DNA of 45,158 nt from UBA5536 sp964592595 (GTDB lineage Bacteria > Bacteroidota > Bacteroidia > Bacteroidales > F082): positions 1-45,158 of the forward strand of contig CAZQFH010000027.1 in the NCBI GenBank assembly GCA_964592595.1, in the 5' to 3' direction. This document shows, in pieces, positions 16,889 to 25,537 of this stretch. Every line of letters starts with the position of its first letter. Position 1 is the first letter of the stretch. The position numbers and the translations under genes are program-made. The notes under the pieces are model-generated. The model was given only the letters and a program-made list of their open reading frames with translations, was not told the DNA's origin and made no database searches.

Positions 16889-18103
16889 TTAGAAACGATA
16901 GGATACACCGATTCCTGGAATGTACGCTGCTGTTTTATATGTACCTCCAAACTGTTCAGGTTCGTAAGTTTTGTCGGCTTGCAGTCCGCTAATCTGAAGA
17001 TAAGAGAGGTCAATGCTCAGATTTTCGGTTGGCGTAATGCTTAGACCCAAAGTAAAGGCAACATTATCAAGGCTTACCGTTTCGGGAGTGAAGTATTTTT
17101 CGTTGGTTGGACTTGGATCGTAATATCCGCCAACACGAAAAGTTAGCATGTCATTAAACACATATTCTGCCCCTATTCGGGGGATAAATGTATTTTTGTA
17201 GTCTCTTGTATTAACTGAATTCAGCAGCTCGCCTTGTTGTTCAAACTTGAATTCCAGTTCTTTATAAGTTCCCCACAAAACATAATTGATTTCAGCTGAT
17301 ACAAGCAGTTTTGCTGTTGCCTGATAGGATACACCAAAATCAAGGTTGGCGGGCATTGGCAATGCGGCATCAAATTTGTTTGATGCAGGGATACTTGCTC
17401 CAACAGCAGTTGGTACATTAAAAGTAGCATCTCCACCTGAGATTTCCATAACAACTTCTGAGCGGTAATTTAAACCAAAAGAAAGTTCATCACTCGCCTG
17501 AAAGTACAAGCCAGCATTAAAGCCGATATTTGATGTACTACCTTCCAGGTTTACATAACTATCAGCCCCATAATTTAAACCTTTTTGAAGCTCAACTTTT
17601 CCTGTGGCATAAACCAATCCGGCACCAATACCGATTTTGTCAGTGATTTTGTAAGCAACAGTTGGCTGAAAAAAGATAGCTTGTAAGGCAATATTCTGGA
17701 TAAGCAAGCGTCCGGCCCAGCTGTCTTCCCACGTGGATGAACTTCCATAAGGAGTGTAAATGGCTAATCCGACTGCCCATTTCTCGTTGATTTTTCCAGC
17801 ACCATAAACATAAAATGGAGTACTCATGCTGTTGTCTGTTTCAGCTGTGATATCGGATTCAAATTTTTGGAAGCTGATTCGGGAAATAATTCCACTGGCA
17901 CCCAAAGAGAAATCTGTTTTGGTTTGCATCATTGCCAAAGCTCCCGGGTTATAAAACATAGAAGATGCTCCCATTTGCAAGGCTGTTCCTGTAAGACCCA
18001 TCCCTGTACTTCTGTTACTTTGCAGGCGCACCTGATAACCGCCGGCATGAAGAGCAATAAAACTCATCGCCAGCAATGTTGTTAGAATAAACTGTTTACG
18101 CAT
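16889..18103 (-). CDS. FadL/OmpP1-family outer-membrane transporter
   Basis: FadL-type barrels carry long-chain fatty acids and other hydrophobic compounds across the outer membrane. The 404-residue protein has a signal peptide (about 1-20, ending LHAGG). The family's N-terminal hatch region follows (GGYQVRLQSNRSTGMGLTG and MGASSMFYNPGALAMM, residues ~21-60), then alternating beta strands such as VGLAIYTPYGSSSTWEDSW, and it ends in a C-terminal aromatic (GVSYRF) as expected for BAM recognition. Length is right for the family. It is the first gene of an operon with the SGNH lipoprotein. The ung gene lies upstream on the same strand with an 82-base gap, so it may or may not be joined to it. Confidence 0.9.
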   Translation of the reverse strand: MRKQFILTTLLAMSFIALHAGGYQVRLQSNRSTGMGLTGTALQMGASSMFYNPGALAMMQTKTDFSLGASGIISRISFQKFESDITAETDNSMSTPFYVYGAGKINEKWAVGLAIYTPYGSSSTWEDSWAGRLLIQNIALQAIFFQPTVAYKITDKIGIGAGLVYATGKVELQKGLNYGADSYVNLEGSTSNIGFNAGLYFQASDELSFGLNYRSEVVMEISGGDATFNVPTAVGASIPASNKFDAALPMPANLDFGVSYQATAKLLVSAEINYVLWGTYKELEFKFEQQGELLNSVNTRDYKNTFIPRIGAEYVFNDMLTFRVGGYYDPSPTNEKYFTPETVSLDNVAFTLGLSITPTENLSIDLSYLQISGLQADKTYEPEQFGGTYKTAAYIPGIGVSYRF

Positions 18104-18185
18104 AGATTTGTTTTTTAATTAAACCGACGCAAGGTACAAAATTTTTAATTGGGTAATTCTGTATCGTTTTACCTTATAAAATTCA

Positions 18186-18866
18186 TTAGGAGTTGAGTTG
18201 CCAATTAACAGGAAGGAATCCGATATTTTGCAAATAGTGATTAGCGGCTGAGAAATGTTTGCAGCCAAAGAAACCACGGGATGCTGACAGGGGTGATGGA
18301 TGAACTGTTTTGAGAATCAAATGTTTGGATGAATTAATCAGTTTTTCTTTGCTGATGGCATGCTTGCCCCATAGCATAAAAACTACGCCTGCCCGATAGT
18401 CAGAAACAGCTTTTATAGCCGCATCAGTAAAGTTTTCCCAACCTTTTCCAGCATGTGAGGCCGCCTCCGCCGATCGCACTGTAAGTGATGTATTTATAAG
18501 TAGCACACCCTCTTTGGCCCATTTTTCCAGATTACCACTTTTTGAAGGTAAAATGCCAAGGTCAGAATATAATTCTTTATATATATTTGCCAGGCTTGGA
18601 GGAGGTTTAACGCCGTCTGGAACTGAAAAAGCCAGTCCATGAGCTTGTCCGGAACCATGATAAGGATCTTGGCCTACAATCACAACTTTTACAGCTGGCA
18701 GGGGTGTTTTATTAAAGGCGTTAAAAATAAGCTTTGCAGGAGGAAATATCGTATGATGCTTCATCTCTTCCTGCAGAAAGCTTTTAAGCGCTTTGAAATA
18801 GGGTGCTTCAAATTCAGCTTTTAGTACCTTGTACCAACTGGCTTCAATTTCTGGCTTGGCCGGCAT
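18186..18866 (-). CDS. ung: Uracil-DNA glycosylase (family 1)
   Basis: Removes uracil from DNA as the first step of base excision repair. The 226-residue protein carries the water-activating motif GQDPYHG (Asp67), the uracil pocket run HGLAFSVPDGVKPPPSLANI, the VLLINTSLTV block and the DNA-intercalation loop HPSPLSASRGFFGCKHFS near the C-terminus. Length is standard. The start at 18866 follows a divergent AT-rich region shared with the small lipoprotein gene. The phage inhibitor Ugi is not nearby. There are no odd features. Confidence 0.96.
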   Translation of the reverse strand: MPAKPEIEASWYKVLKAEFEAPYFKALKSFLQEEMKHHTIFPPAKLIFNAFNKTPLPAVKVVIVGQDPYHGSGQAHGLAFSVPDGVKPPPSLANIYKELYSDLGILPSKSGNLEKWAKEGVLLINTSLTVRSAEAASHAGKGWENFTDAAIKAVSDYRAGVVFMLWGKHAISKEKLINSSKHLILKTVHPSPLSASRGFFGCKHFSAANHYLQNIGFLPVNWQLNS

Positions 18867-18900
18867 TTGTTTTGTGTTTTGAACAATATTAAGCTTCGTT

Positions 18901-18932
18901 TTTTGTTCTTAGAAAGATTATATGTTACTTTG
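18901..18932 (+). promoter_or_regulatory. Candidate promoter for the small lipoprotein operon
   Basis: TTTTG (18901-18905), a 19-base spacer and TTACTTTG (18925-18932) match the Bacteroidota -33/-7 pattern with one mismatch. The start codon is 41 bases past the -7 element. The -7 lies in a short inverted repeat, GTTAC-TTT-GTAAC (18924-18936), which could be an operator but is very short. Confidence 0.45.
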
Positions 18933-18973
18933 TAACAAATTTTTTAATGGATAACTTAACTTTCTGCTAAGGT

Positions 18974-19102
18974 ATGAAAAAAATTGCTGTTTTAATTTTA
19001 TTTGTTTTTGCAGTATCACTGGCAGCTACCTCTTGCAAATCAACCAGCAAATGTGCTGCATATGGTGAATCGCATAAATATCAGCGCGAAACACGTTATT
19101 GA
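18974..19102 (+). CDS. Small (42-residue) lipoprotein
   Basis: A short open frame that length-limited gene callers would miss. ATG at 18974 to TGA at 19100-19102 encodes 42 residues: a basic N-terminus MKK, a hydrophobic core to residue 19, and a lipobox ending ATSC (Cys21). The mature peptide is only 22 residues (CKSTSKCAAYGESHKYQRET plus RY), with a second Cys at 27. Tiny lipoproteins with a K-C-x-A-Y-G-x-x-x-K-Y-Q type tail occur in other Bacteroidota as far as I recall, but I know no function. A candidate promoter precedes it, and an outer-membrane protein gene begins 48 bases later on the same strand. The organised signal peptide and context make it very likely real. Confidence 0.75.
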   Translation: MKKIAVLILFVFAVSLAATSCKSTSKCAAYGESHKYQRETRY

Positions 19103-19150
19103 TAGCCCGGGAAACTTTGCCCGTTGGCCGCTGTTTTTAAATCATTTACT

Positions 19151-19924
19151 ATGCAGCAGGCTTCATCATTTGTATTAATTTTTCTTCTGTTTGTGTCAGG
19201 AGTTGCCTTTGGGCAGAATATCCCGGTTGAAGACTTTGGAGATGTGTCTGAGCAAATTATTTATAATCGTGAGCGAACTGCCAATATAACAGCACACAAC
19301 CTTGGATTTGGATTGAGTTACAGGCCGGGTAAAAATAAAACAGCCTTTACAACAACCATCTTGAATTTTGAATTGATCACCGTTAAATCACTCAAGCAGG
19401 TAAAGATTATCAATCCATATTATAATAATTCAAAGCGGTATGTTTATGGAAAGCTCAACGACGTCTTTATGCTTCGTGGTGGTTATGGGGTGAAAAAATT
19501 GCTTAATCAAAAGCCTTACTGGGGAGGAATTGAATTACGTTGGCTGATTGAAGGCGGCGCCAGTCTTGCCTTTCAGAAACCATACTATTATTTTGTGATA
19601 AACATTGAACAGGGTATTAATGGCAGCCTTGTTATTGAAACCAAACGATACGATGAAGGTACCACAAGTACTGATGACATATATGGCAGAGCTCCTTTTA
19701 CTAAAGGTCTTGGCGAGCTTACTATCCGGCCGGGGATTTATTTCAAATCTGGGTTAAATTTCGAGTTTGGTTATGTTAAAACCAATATAAAAGCTTTAGA
19801 AGTAGGTGGTGCAGTCGAATTTTTTCCACAAGGGGTATCCATAATGGCGGATAATAGAAATCAAAACTTCTTTTTAACCTTTTATATCAGTTTTGGATTC
19901 GGGAAGCGATTCAATGTTTTTTAG
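19151..19924 (+). CDS. Outer-membrane protein, probable beta-barrel, function unknown
   Basis: I use the ATG at 19151 (257 residues): it starts a standard signal peptide (MQQASSFVLIFLLFVSGVAFGQ). The frame extends upstream only through a TTG. The mature protein has alternating hydrophobic strands rich in Tyr, Phe and Gly (LGFGLSYRPG, LRGGYGVKKLLNQKPYWGGI, FYISFGFGKRFNVF), a likely outer-membrane barrel ending with an aromatic residue. It resembles Bacteroidota hypothetical barrels in general look, but I recognise no named family. It is probably co-transcribed with the 42-residue lipoprotein upstream, and may need it as a partner. It ends at a shared hairpin at 19988-20020. Confidence 0.72.
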   Translation: MQQASSFVLIFLLFVSGVAFGQNIPVEDFGDVSEQIIYNRERTANITAHNLGFGLSYRPGKNKTAFTTTILNFELITVKSLKQVKIINPYYNNSKRYVYGKLNDVFMLRGGYGVKKLLNQKPYWGGIELRWLIEGGASLAFQKPYYYFVINIEQGINGSLVIETKRYDEGTTSTDDIYGRAPFTKGLGELTIRPGIYFKSGLNFEFGYVKTNIKALEVGGAVEFFPQGVSIMADNRNQNFFLTFYISFGFGKRFNVF

Positions 19925-19987
19925 GCCTTTCTTGATCGACTTTTCGATAGATTCATTTTCGCTAATCACTTATTGCTATGTAAAAAA

Positions 19988-20020
19988 AAAACACCTGATG
20001 AATTGATCAACAGGTGTTTT
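19988..20020. terminator. Bidirectional rho-independent terminator
   Basis: AAAACACCTG (19988-19997) pairs with CAGGTGTTTT (20011-20020), a perfect 10-bp stem with a 13-base loop. The minus-strand transcript gains a long U-tract (plus A-run 19982-19990), so it ends the propeller operon strongly. On the plus strand the tail is only TTTT, so it ends the barrel gene more weakly. Confidence 0.85.
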
Positions 20021-20041
20021 AGAATTATTGTAATAAAAAGT

Positions 20042-22309
20042 TTATTCAATAATCAGCCTTTGTGTAAAGGCATTATTACCATTGATTAGCTTTACAAAAT
20101 AAAGCCCGGTTTTAAAATTGTCTAACTGAATTGTTACCAGCTGTTTGTCTGCACCAAAGCTAACGTCTTGTGCGTAAACTTTACTGCCGATAATATTATA
20201 TATTTCAAGTTTTGCCTTTTGTCCTGTAATAACTTCAGTTTTTAACTGGAAATAATCGTTAGCTGGATTAGGATAAATAGTAAATGCTTGTTGCATTTGT
20301 TCATCAATCGAAGTTTCGTTTGCGGTAGTAAAACTCCATGTCGCACTCCAGAAAGTGGTATCCAGTCCTTGAATAGCTTTAACACGCCAGTAATAAGTTT
20401 CGAGTGGATCGAGCATAAATGCATGCTGCCAAAAGTTTTCATCAACGAATTCAAGTTCACCATTAGTAAACTCAGGTGTATGGTCTAAGGCAACCACATA
20501 TTTTTCTGCTCCGTGTATTTCATTCCAGCTCAAGCGTGGAAGCCTGATTACATCAGTTGCATTATTTGCTGGAGCTGTTAAAGTTACAGTACTAATTGTA
20601 GTGAACTTAAATGCAGGTGACCATTCAGATACTCCACCGGCATGGCGGGCATTTGTTCTCCAAAAATAATCCTGGCCAAAAATTAAACCTGAAATTGTAT
20701 AGCTGGTTTCGTTTGTTTCAAAGAGCAACGGATTTGTGAAGTCTTCGGTCATCGACACCTGAAGTCCATAACGTGCAACACCGCTTATCGCATCCCATGT
20801 TAGTGTAGGATCAAGTATGATGTTAGTGGCATTATCTGATGGTGTGTCCAACTCAGGATAAGCAATTACACTAAATGCACCTGCTGATGACCATTCAGAA
20901 GTAGATGTGGCATGTTTGGCTCTCATGCGGAAATAATGATTTTTTCCAAAAATGAGGTTGTTCAATTGAAATTCAACTACATCACTTCCAACAGAATAGC
21001 TTTTCAAGTAGTCGCTGTTAAATCCATCTCCCTGATAGGAGATAACAATACCATCATTACCGACAAGGTATCCGCTGTTTTCGTCATAGAGATGCATGCC
21101 GCTTAGATCAGTTCCTGTACCGCTGGCCGAAAGTTGCCATGCTGTTCCATCGAAAGCAGCTAAAGATCCGTTACGGCCAACCATATAGCCTGTTTCTGTA
21201 TCCAAAAAGTAAACATCTCTCCAGTCCCTATTGCCAACCGTTTGTTCTGTCCATTCTGATCCATCGAAGCTATACATGCGGCCACCTTTTGCTGCTCCCC
21301 ATATGTTATCTGGTGCAAGCATCCAAACTCCAAGCATATCTCTGCTTCCTGCTGAATAGTCAGTCCAGCTGGTGCCATCAAAAATTGAACTTGATGCTGA
21401 AGCTCCTGATACCACAATGTTTTCACTATCGATTCCATGCACTGCGAAAAGATGACCAGTAAGTCCCACATCAATCGGATTCCAATTAGATCCATCGAAA
21501 TGAAGTGCTGTTCCGGAGTTTCCAACAGCATAGCCGTCATTTTCAGAAACAAAGAATAAACCATTCAAGTCTTCTGTAGTTCCTGAAACAGCTTCATTCC
21601 ACGTACTTCCATCATAGCTAAGCAGAATACCATCAACGCCACAAATCCAGCCTGTAGTTGCAGAGGTAAAGTAAACGTCCAACAAATCAACTTCAGCAAT
21701 GCTATTGAAACTTGTCCAAACTCCATTTTCTCTTTTTAAAATGGTTCCTCCGGCGCCAACAGCCCAGGCTGTTGTTTCATCAATTTCGAAAACATCAAAG
21801 AGATCTTCGCTTTGTCCGGAATTTTCAATACGCCAACTATATGCTGTGTCCACTTCAATATCATATCCCGTTATGCCTGTGATTTCATTCCATTTTAACA
21901 AGGCATCCGGGTTTTGAACAGAGGCATTTGCCGGTGCTGTTAAAGTAACTGTTTTCACAATGGAAAAAGACCATGGATCTGACCAGTCAGAAGTAGCAAT
22001 ACCATCATTGGCTCTTACACGCCAGTAATAAGTTTTGTTGAAACCAAGCTCCGACATTTCATAGGCAGTAACGTTTGTTTGTGGAAACGAAATCGGATTA
22101 GAGAAGGTTTCATCTTCTGAGAGCTGAACTTCGTAAGTTACTATAGTGCCTTGGCCTGCAACGGCATTCCAGTCGAGCAATGCGTTTGGCATTTGATCAA
22201 TGGCTCCATTTTCCGGAGCTTTCATCTCTGGTGTGTAAATACGCTCCTGTGCAGAAAGTTGAAATCCAAATAAGAGCACTATGATTAAAACGGATAAAAA
22301 TCTTTTCAT
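20042..22309 (-). CDS. T9SS cargo protein: Fn3-like repeats with an inserted seven-bladed YCF48-like propeller
   Basis: Start taken at the ATG at 22309 (755 residues), which begins the signal peptide MKRFLSVLIIVLLFGFQLSA. A TTG at 22339 would add ten residues. Four Fn3-like units each show WNxxxG...Y near the start and YxWRxxA near the end (residues ~30-118, ~120-480, ~487-572, ~575-663). The second is split: after YDIEVDTAYSW it runs into seven repeats of about 40 residues (~168-427) with the recurring pattern L-x-x-V-x-F ... GYxVGxxGxxxxFDGxxW, then resumes with VVEFQLNNLIFGKNHYFRMRA. A T9SS sorting domain closes the protein (IYPNPANDYF onward). It follows the 975-residue gene by about 30 bases, in one transcript. 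The ligand is unknown. Confidence 0.82.
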   Translation of the reverse strand: MKRFLSVLIIVLLFGFQLSAQERIYTPEMKAPENGAIDQMPNALLDWNAVAGQGTIVTYEVQLSEDETFSNPISFPQTNVTAYEMSELGFNKTYYWRVRANDGIATSDWSDPWSFSIVKTVTLTAPANASVQNPDALLKWNEITGITGYDIEVDTAYSWRIENSGQSEDLFDVFEIDETTAWAVGAGGTILKRENGVWTSFNSIAEVDLLDVYFTSATTGWICGVDGILLSYDGSTWNEAVSGTTEDLNGLFFVSENDGYAVGNSGTALHFDGSNWNPIDVGLTGHLFAVHGIDSENIVVSGASASSSIFDGTSWTDYSAGSRDMLGVWMLAPDNIWGAAKGGRMYSFDGSEWTEQTVGNRDWRDVYFLDTETGYMVGRNGSLAAFDGTAWQLSASGTGTDLSGMHLYDENSGYLVGNDGIVISYQGDGFNSDYLKSYSVGSDVVEFQLNNLIFGKNHYFRMRAKHATSTSEWSSAGAFSVIAYPELDTPSDNATNIILDPTLTWDAISGVARYGLQVSMTEDFTNPLLFETNETSYTISGLIFGQDYFWRTNARHAGGVSEWSPAFKFTTISTVTLTAPANNATDVIRLPRLSWNEIHGAEKYVVALDHTPEFTNGELEFVDENFWQHAFMLDPLETYYWRVKAIQGLDTTFWSATWSFTTANETSIDEQMQQAFTIYPNPANDYFQLKTEVITGQKAKLEIYNIIGSKVYAQDVSFGADKQLVTIQLDNFKTGLYFVKLINGNNAFTQRLIIE

Positions 22310-22339
22310 TGTATACTTGATTTTGAGGTCAATATTCAA

Positions 22340-25267
22340 TTAATATACGAAGAATTTGAGGGCTTTATAAGCATTCCCGCTGTTTAGCCTTAAAATGTAG
22401 GCGCCACGTTTGAGTTCATCAAGATTCAGGTTTATCTGATAATCTCCCTGATTGTGGTTGCCAAGATCTTGCGATAGTATCAGTTTTCCGGAAAGGTCGA
22501 ACACCTGATAGGATACATCTGCATTTTGGAATACTTCAAATTTCAATGTAGTAAGGTTTCTTACCGGATTGGGGTACATAGAAACTACGGGCTCATTTGA
22601 TTTAGGCACAATGAATGGGTTTTCTTCAACTCCTACAGGCTTTCTGAAGTTGTTGCACCTGTAGAAACCTCTTCCAAAAGTAGCTGCATAAATGATGCCG
22701 TAATTATTTGTTCCGGGATAATGTAATACAGTGGTATCGATATTGATTAGCTGAACAGTATCGGCTGCCTTATTAATCCATTGCTGCTTGAGATCAAATA
22801 CGGGAACATTGCCCATTTCACCCTGATCGGCAACCCAATTGGGACTACTGCTAAATATGTCATCGGTAATAAATATTCCGTGCTCAGTACCTAACATTGC
22901 TTTTTCAGGATTGCTCATTTCAATTATGGATGAATAGACCGGCATTTTTGGTAAGTTGCCTTGTTTGCTTACAAAAGTAGGTTCAGCATCCAATGCATTG
23001 GTAGTCATGATGACATACTGATCATTGCCATAATTTCCTAAGGTGATCATCACATTGTTAGGATTGTTTGGATCAACAGCAATTGATGTAATGGCTTGAC
23101 TAATAGGATCGGATGTGCCGGGCATATTAACCGGAAGTTGACGTGTTGCCACAATACATTGCGGGCTATTTACATCAGCAAGGTCATAATTATAGGCCAA
23201 AGCCAGATTTGAAATACGGAATAATCTTCCATCGCGTGTACCCACAAAAAGGTGATTAGCATCTTTTGAATAGGCCATCGACTGTGGAATTCCAGAGAAG
23301 TTGACACTTGTATTTGCCAATTCATACCATTCTGGTTGAATACCAAAGTTGAGCAGGTCTTTTGTCATCCAAACCCTGTTAGCAATGGCAATAAATAGTT
23401 TTGTCGAAACGATATCTTTTACCCTGATGGAGTCGCCATTTTGCAATGCAGTTGGCAAGGTGTAATAAAAAGGATGATCGTTGTTAGCGCTTTTTACCTT
23501 TAATACATCACCAGCAGTATAATTTCTTTTAGCATAGAAAGTAACTGAATCCCTGCTGTTTTCATTGTCATAGCTTTCCCAAAGCTTGATCGGGGTATTA
23601 AAGACCTGAGTATTACCCATGAGCGAACCTAAAAACTGTGTGGAGAAGGTAAATCCCATATCCTCAGTTCTATCCATGCTTCCTGCAATCGAACTCACAA
23701 CAGCAGCATTTGGGTCAATTGTAGAAACTACTGCAGATCCACCGTGATTTGGGATGGAGACTGTGTAGATGATTTCACCCTGTTTAGCTGTATTTCCAGT
23801 TGATGAAACATAAATGGTTCCATTGTCCTGTGAACCTCCAACGACTCTGTTTTCCTGACCTGTTGGTGCAACGGTATAAAATCTTGAAGTGATAAAATTA
23901 CGGTTTGAACTTTGAAAAGTGTAATCACTGCCAGATACAGTTCCCTTAAAAATACCTCCATCAGTACCAATGTATAGTTGATTGCTAACATTTGGATTGA
24001 AAGCAGCAATATGTTGGCCAATATGAACATAGGATTCATTTGGATTTCCGTTGATATCAATTTCACTAATGTCTGATTTGATATCCCAGGCATATAGTCC
24101 TGTACTTTGTATTTTTCTTCCTTCCCAGAGCCACAATGCATTGATCAAAATTCTATCAGGATCGTTAGGAAAAACTGTTATACTGTTATTGTATTTACCA
24201 TAAGTGGCATAAACATTCTGCGTTGGTGTAGCAGGTAAAACTACTTCCCAATTATCCCCTTTATCTGAGGATACATATATTCCTATATGCACACCAAAAT
24301 CGGAAATAGCACTTGCATATAATTTGTTAGGATCGGAGGGTGCAACAGCTAACTCAAGGCGTGCTACATTTTCTGCGGGCAATGAAATAGAATCACCAGT
24401 TGAACGATTTAAAAATGCATTGATATTACCAACTTTAGAGATATAACATTTGTTATCGACACTTGCAGCAATTATTCCATCACTTCCAACTTTCACGTCA
24501 GTAGCATTCATGTTCAGCTCTGTTCCTTCTTCGTCTGTTGCTAAAGTCCAGCTGCCACCACCATCAGTAGAAACCATCAGTCCGGCATTTGTGGCGGCAA
24601 AAACATGACCTGCATCGTTTACAGCTAACTCGTTAACAAAAGCCCAAGCCGCTGTGTTATCGTTGATAGCGGGTAATGTGCTTTCGAGCTGAACAAAATT
24701 TTCGCCGTCAGTTGATTTAAATACGCCCTGGCCAATTAGACCTGAGGTGTATTCGAAATCGCTTAATCCATTATAATCCTGAGCATTAAATCCATCGCCA
24801 GTTCCAACGTAGATGTCACCACTTGAAGTTTGCACCATACTGCTAACCATCATGTTTGTGTTACTTACGCGACTCCAGGTGATTCCATTATTGACAGACT
24901 TCCATATTCCGCCACCGCTGGCACCAATCAGAACTGTGCCCTCATTGCCGGCTCTGTTGTCAAACAAAATAGCCTTTACCTGTCCGCCAAAATTATCCGG
25001 ACCAAGATTTGTCCAGTTTAATGTTTCGCGATCGCGAGTCGAGGTTAAAGTCTTTGTTTGATACATGGCTTCCAACACCTGCCTGGCATCAATTGTACCT
25101 GAATGTTGGTTAGCTTTTAAGCTCTTTAAATAAGATTCGGCAGTAGGTTGCTGATCATTTTGAGGGGTGATTCTAACCCCATTATCCGGCATTCCGGCTA
25201 AAAGACTTGTTCCGGCTAAGAGTGTGATTGTCAATAATAAACTTAACGGTAGAAATCCTTTTTTCAT
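22340..25267 (-). CDS. Large T9SS cargo protein with sialidase/VPS10-type propeller repeats
   Basis: The 975-residue protein has a signal peptide (about 1-25, ending LLAGMPDN), then propeller repeats of the BNR/VPS10 kind: WTNLGPDNFGGQVKAI, GGGIWKSVNNGITWSRVSN, GVFKSTDGENF, GLMVSTDGGGSWTLATD and VSSDKGDNWEV, with Asp-box S-x-D-x-G-x-x-W motifs. It ends with a T9SS type A sorting domain (about 897-975, MYPNPVRNLTTL to YKALKFFVY). The residues typical of a sialidase active site are not evident, so enzymatic activity should not be assumed; such proteins are often annotated as BNR-repeat glycosyl hydrolases without proof. It leads a two-gene operon with the Fn3-propeller protein. Confidence 0.82.
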   Translation of the reverse strand: MKKGFLPLSLLLTITLLAGTSLLAGMPDNGVRITPQNDQQPTAESYLKSLKANQHSGTIDARQVLEAMYQTKTLTSTRDRETLNWTNLGPDNFGGQVKAILFDNRAGNEGTVLIGASGGGIWKSVNNGITWSRVSNTNMMVSSMVQTSSGDIYVGTGDGFNAQDYNGLSDFEYTSGLIGQGVFKSTDGENFVQLESTLPAINDNTAAWAFVNELAVNDAGHVFAATNAGLMVSTDGGGSWTLATDEEGTELNMNATDVKVGSDGIIAASVDNKCYISKVGNINAFLNRSTGDSISLPAENVARLELAVAPSDPNKLYASAISDFGVHIGIYVSSDKGDNWEVVLPATPTQNVYATYGKYNNSITVFPNDPDRILINALWLWEGRKIQSTGLYAWDIKSDISEIDINGNPNESYVHIGQHIAAFNPNVSNQLYIGTDGGIFKGTVSGSDYTFQSSNRNFITSRFYTVAPTGQENRVVGGSQDNGTIYVSSTGNTAKQGEIIYTVSIPNHGGSAVVSTIDPNAAVVSSIAGSMDRTEDMGFTFSTQFLGSLMGNTQVFNTPIKLWESYDNENSRDSVTFYAKRNYTAGDVLKVKSANNDHPFYYTLPTALQNGDSIRVKDIVSTKLFIAIANRVWMTKDLLNFGIQPEWYELANTSVNFSGIPQSMAYSKDANHLFVGTRDGRLFRISNLALAYNYDLADVNSPQCIVATRQLPVNMPGTSDPISQAITSIAVDPNNPNNVMITLGNYGNDQYVIMTTNALDAEPTFVSKQGNLPKMPVYSSIIEMSNPEKAMLGTEHGIFITDDIFSSSPNWVADQGEMGNVPVFDLKQQWINKAADTVQLINIDTTVLHYPGTNNYGIIYAATFGRGFYRCNNFRKPVGVEENPFIVPKSNEPVVSMYPNPVRNLTTLKFEVFQNADVSYQVFDLSGKLILSQDLGNHNQGDYQINLNLDELKRGAYILRLNSGNAYKALKFFVY

Positions 25268-25338
25268 ATCATGTAATTTTGATTATATTTCAGTTCTCAG
25301 ACTGCTTTAAATAGTGGCACAAGTTACAGCAAATATTG

Positions 25339-25364
25339 AAACCTGCAACACTAAAAACAGGTTT
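25339..25364 (-). terminator. Weak hairpin, possible end of the Bat operon
   Basis: AAACCTG (25339-25345) and CAGGTTT (25358-25364) form a 7-bp stem with a 12-base loop, about 175 bases past the last stop of the Bat operon. The U-tract on the minus strand is poor, and the plus strand has the better tail (TTTTTATTT), so the assignment is uncertain. The rest of the 25268-25537 gap holds only a promoter candidate. Confidence 0.25.
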
Positions 25365-25409
25365 TTATTTAACAATCCTTAACGTTTATGCTGGTTCTAT
25401 TTAAAGGAA

Positions 25410-25439
25410 CAAAGATAAACTTAAAATTTACAAGCGCAA
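25410..25439 (-). promoter_or_regulatory. Candidate promoter for the two-gene T9SS propeller operon
   Basis: On the minus strand, TTG (25439-25437), a 19-base spacer and TATCTTTG (25417-25410) match the -33/-7 pattern with a perfect -7. It lies 143 bases before the start codon at 25267, implying a long 5' leader. Confidence 0.5.
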
Positions 25440-25537
25440 CAGTATTCCAGTTTTCGGTAAATGACCTTAAGTTTGAGGCTATTATATGATTGCATCAAAC
25501 GAGCAGGAATAAATAAACTATTTACTAAAATCCTTAG

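Noticed and set aside
22310..22339. TTG start giving ten more residues to the Fn3-propeller protein
   Set aside because: It would put a charged segment before a clean signal peptide; the ATG at 22309 fits better.
22340..25267. Sialidase annotation for the 975-residue protein
   Set aside because: Asp-box-like repeats are present, but the arginine triad and nucleophile tyrosine expected of sialidases are not identifiable by eye.
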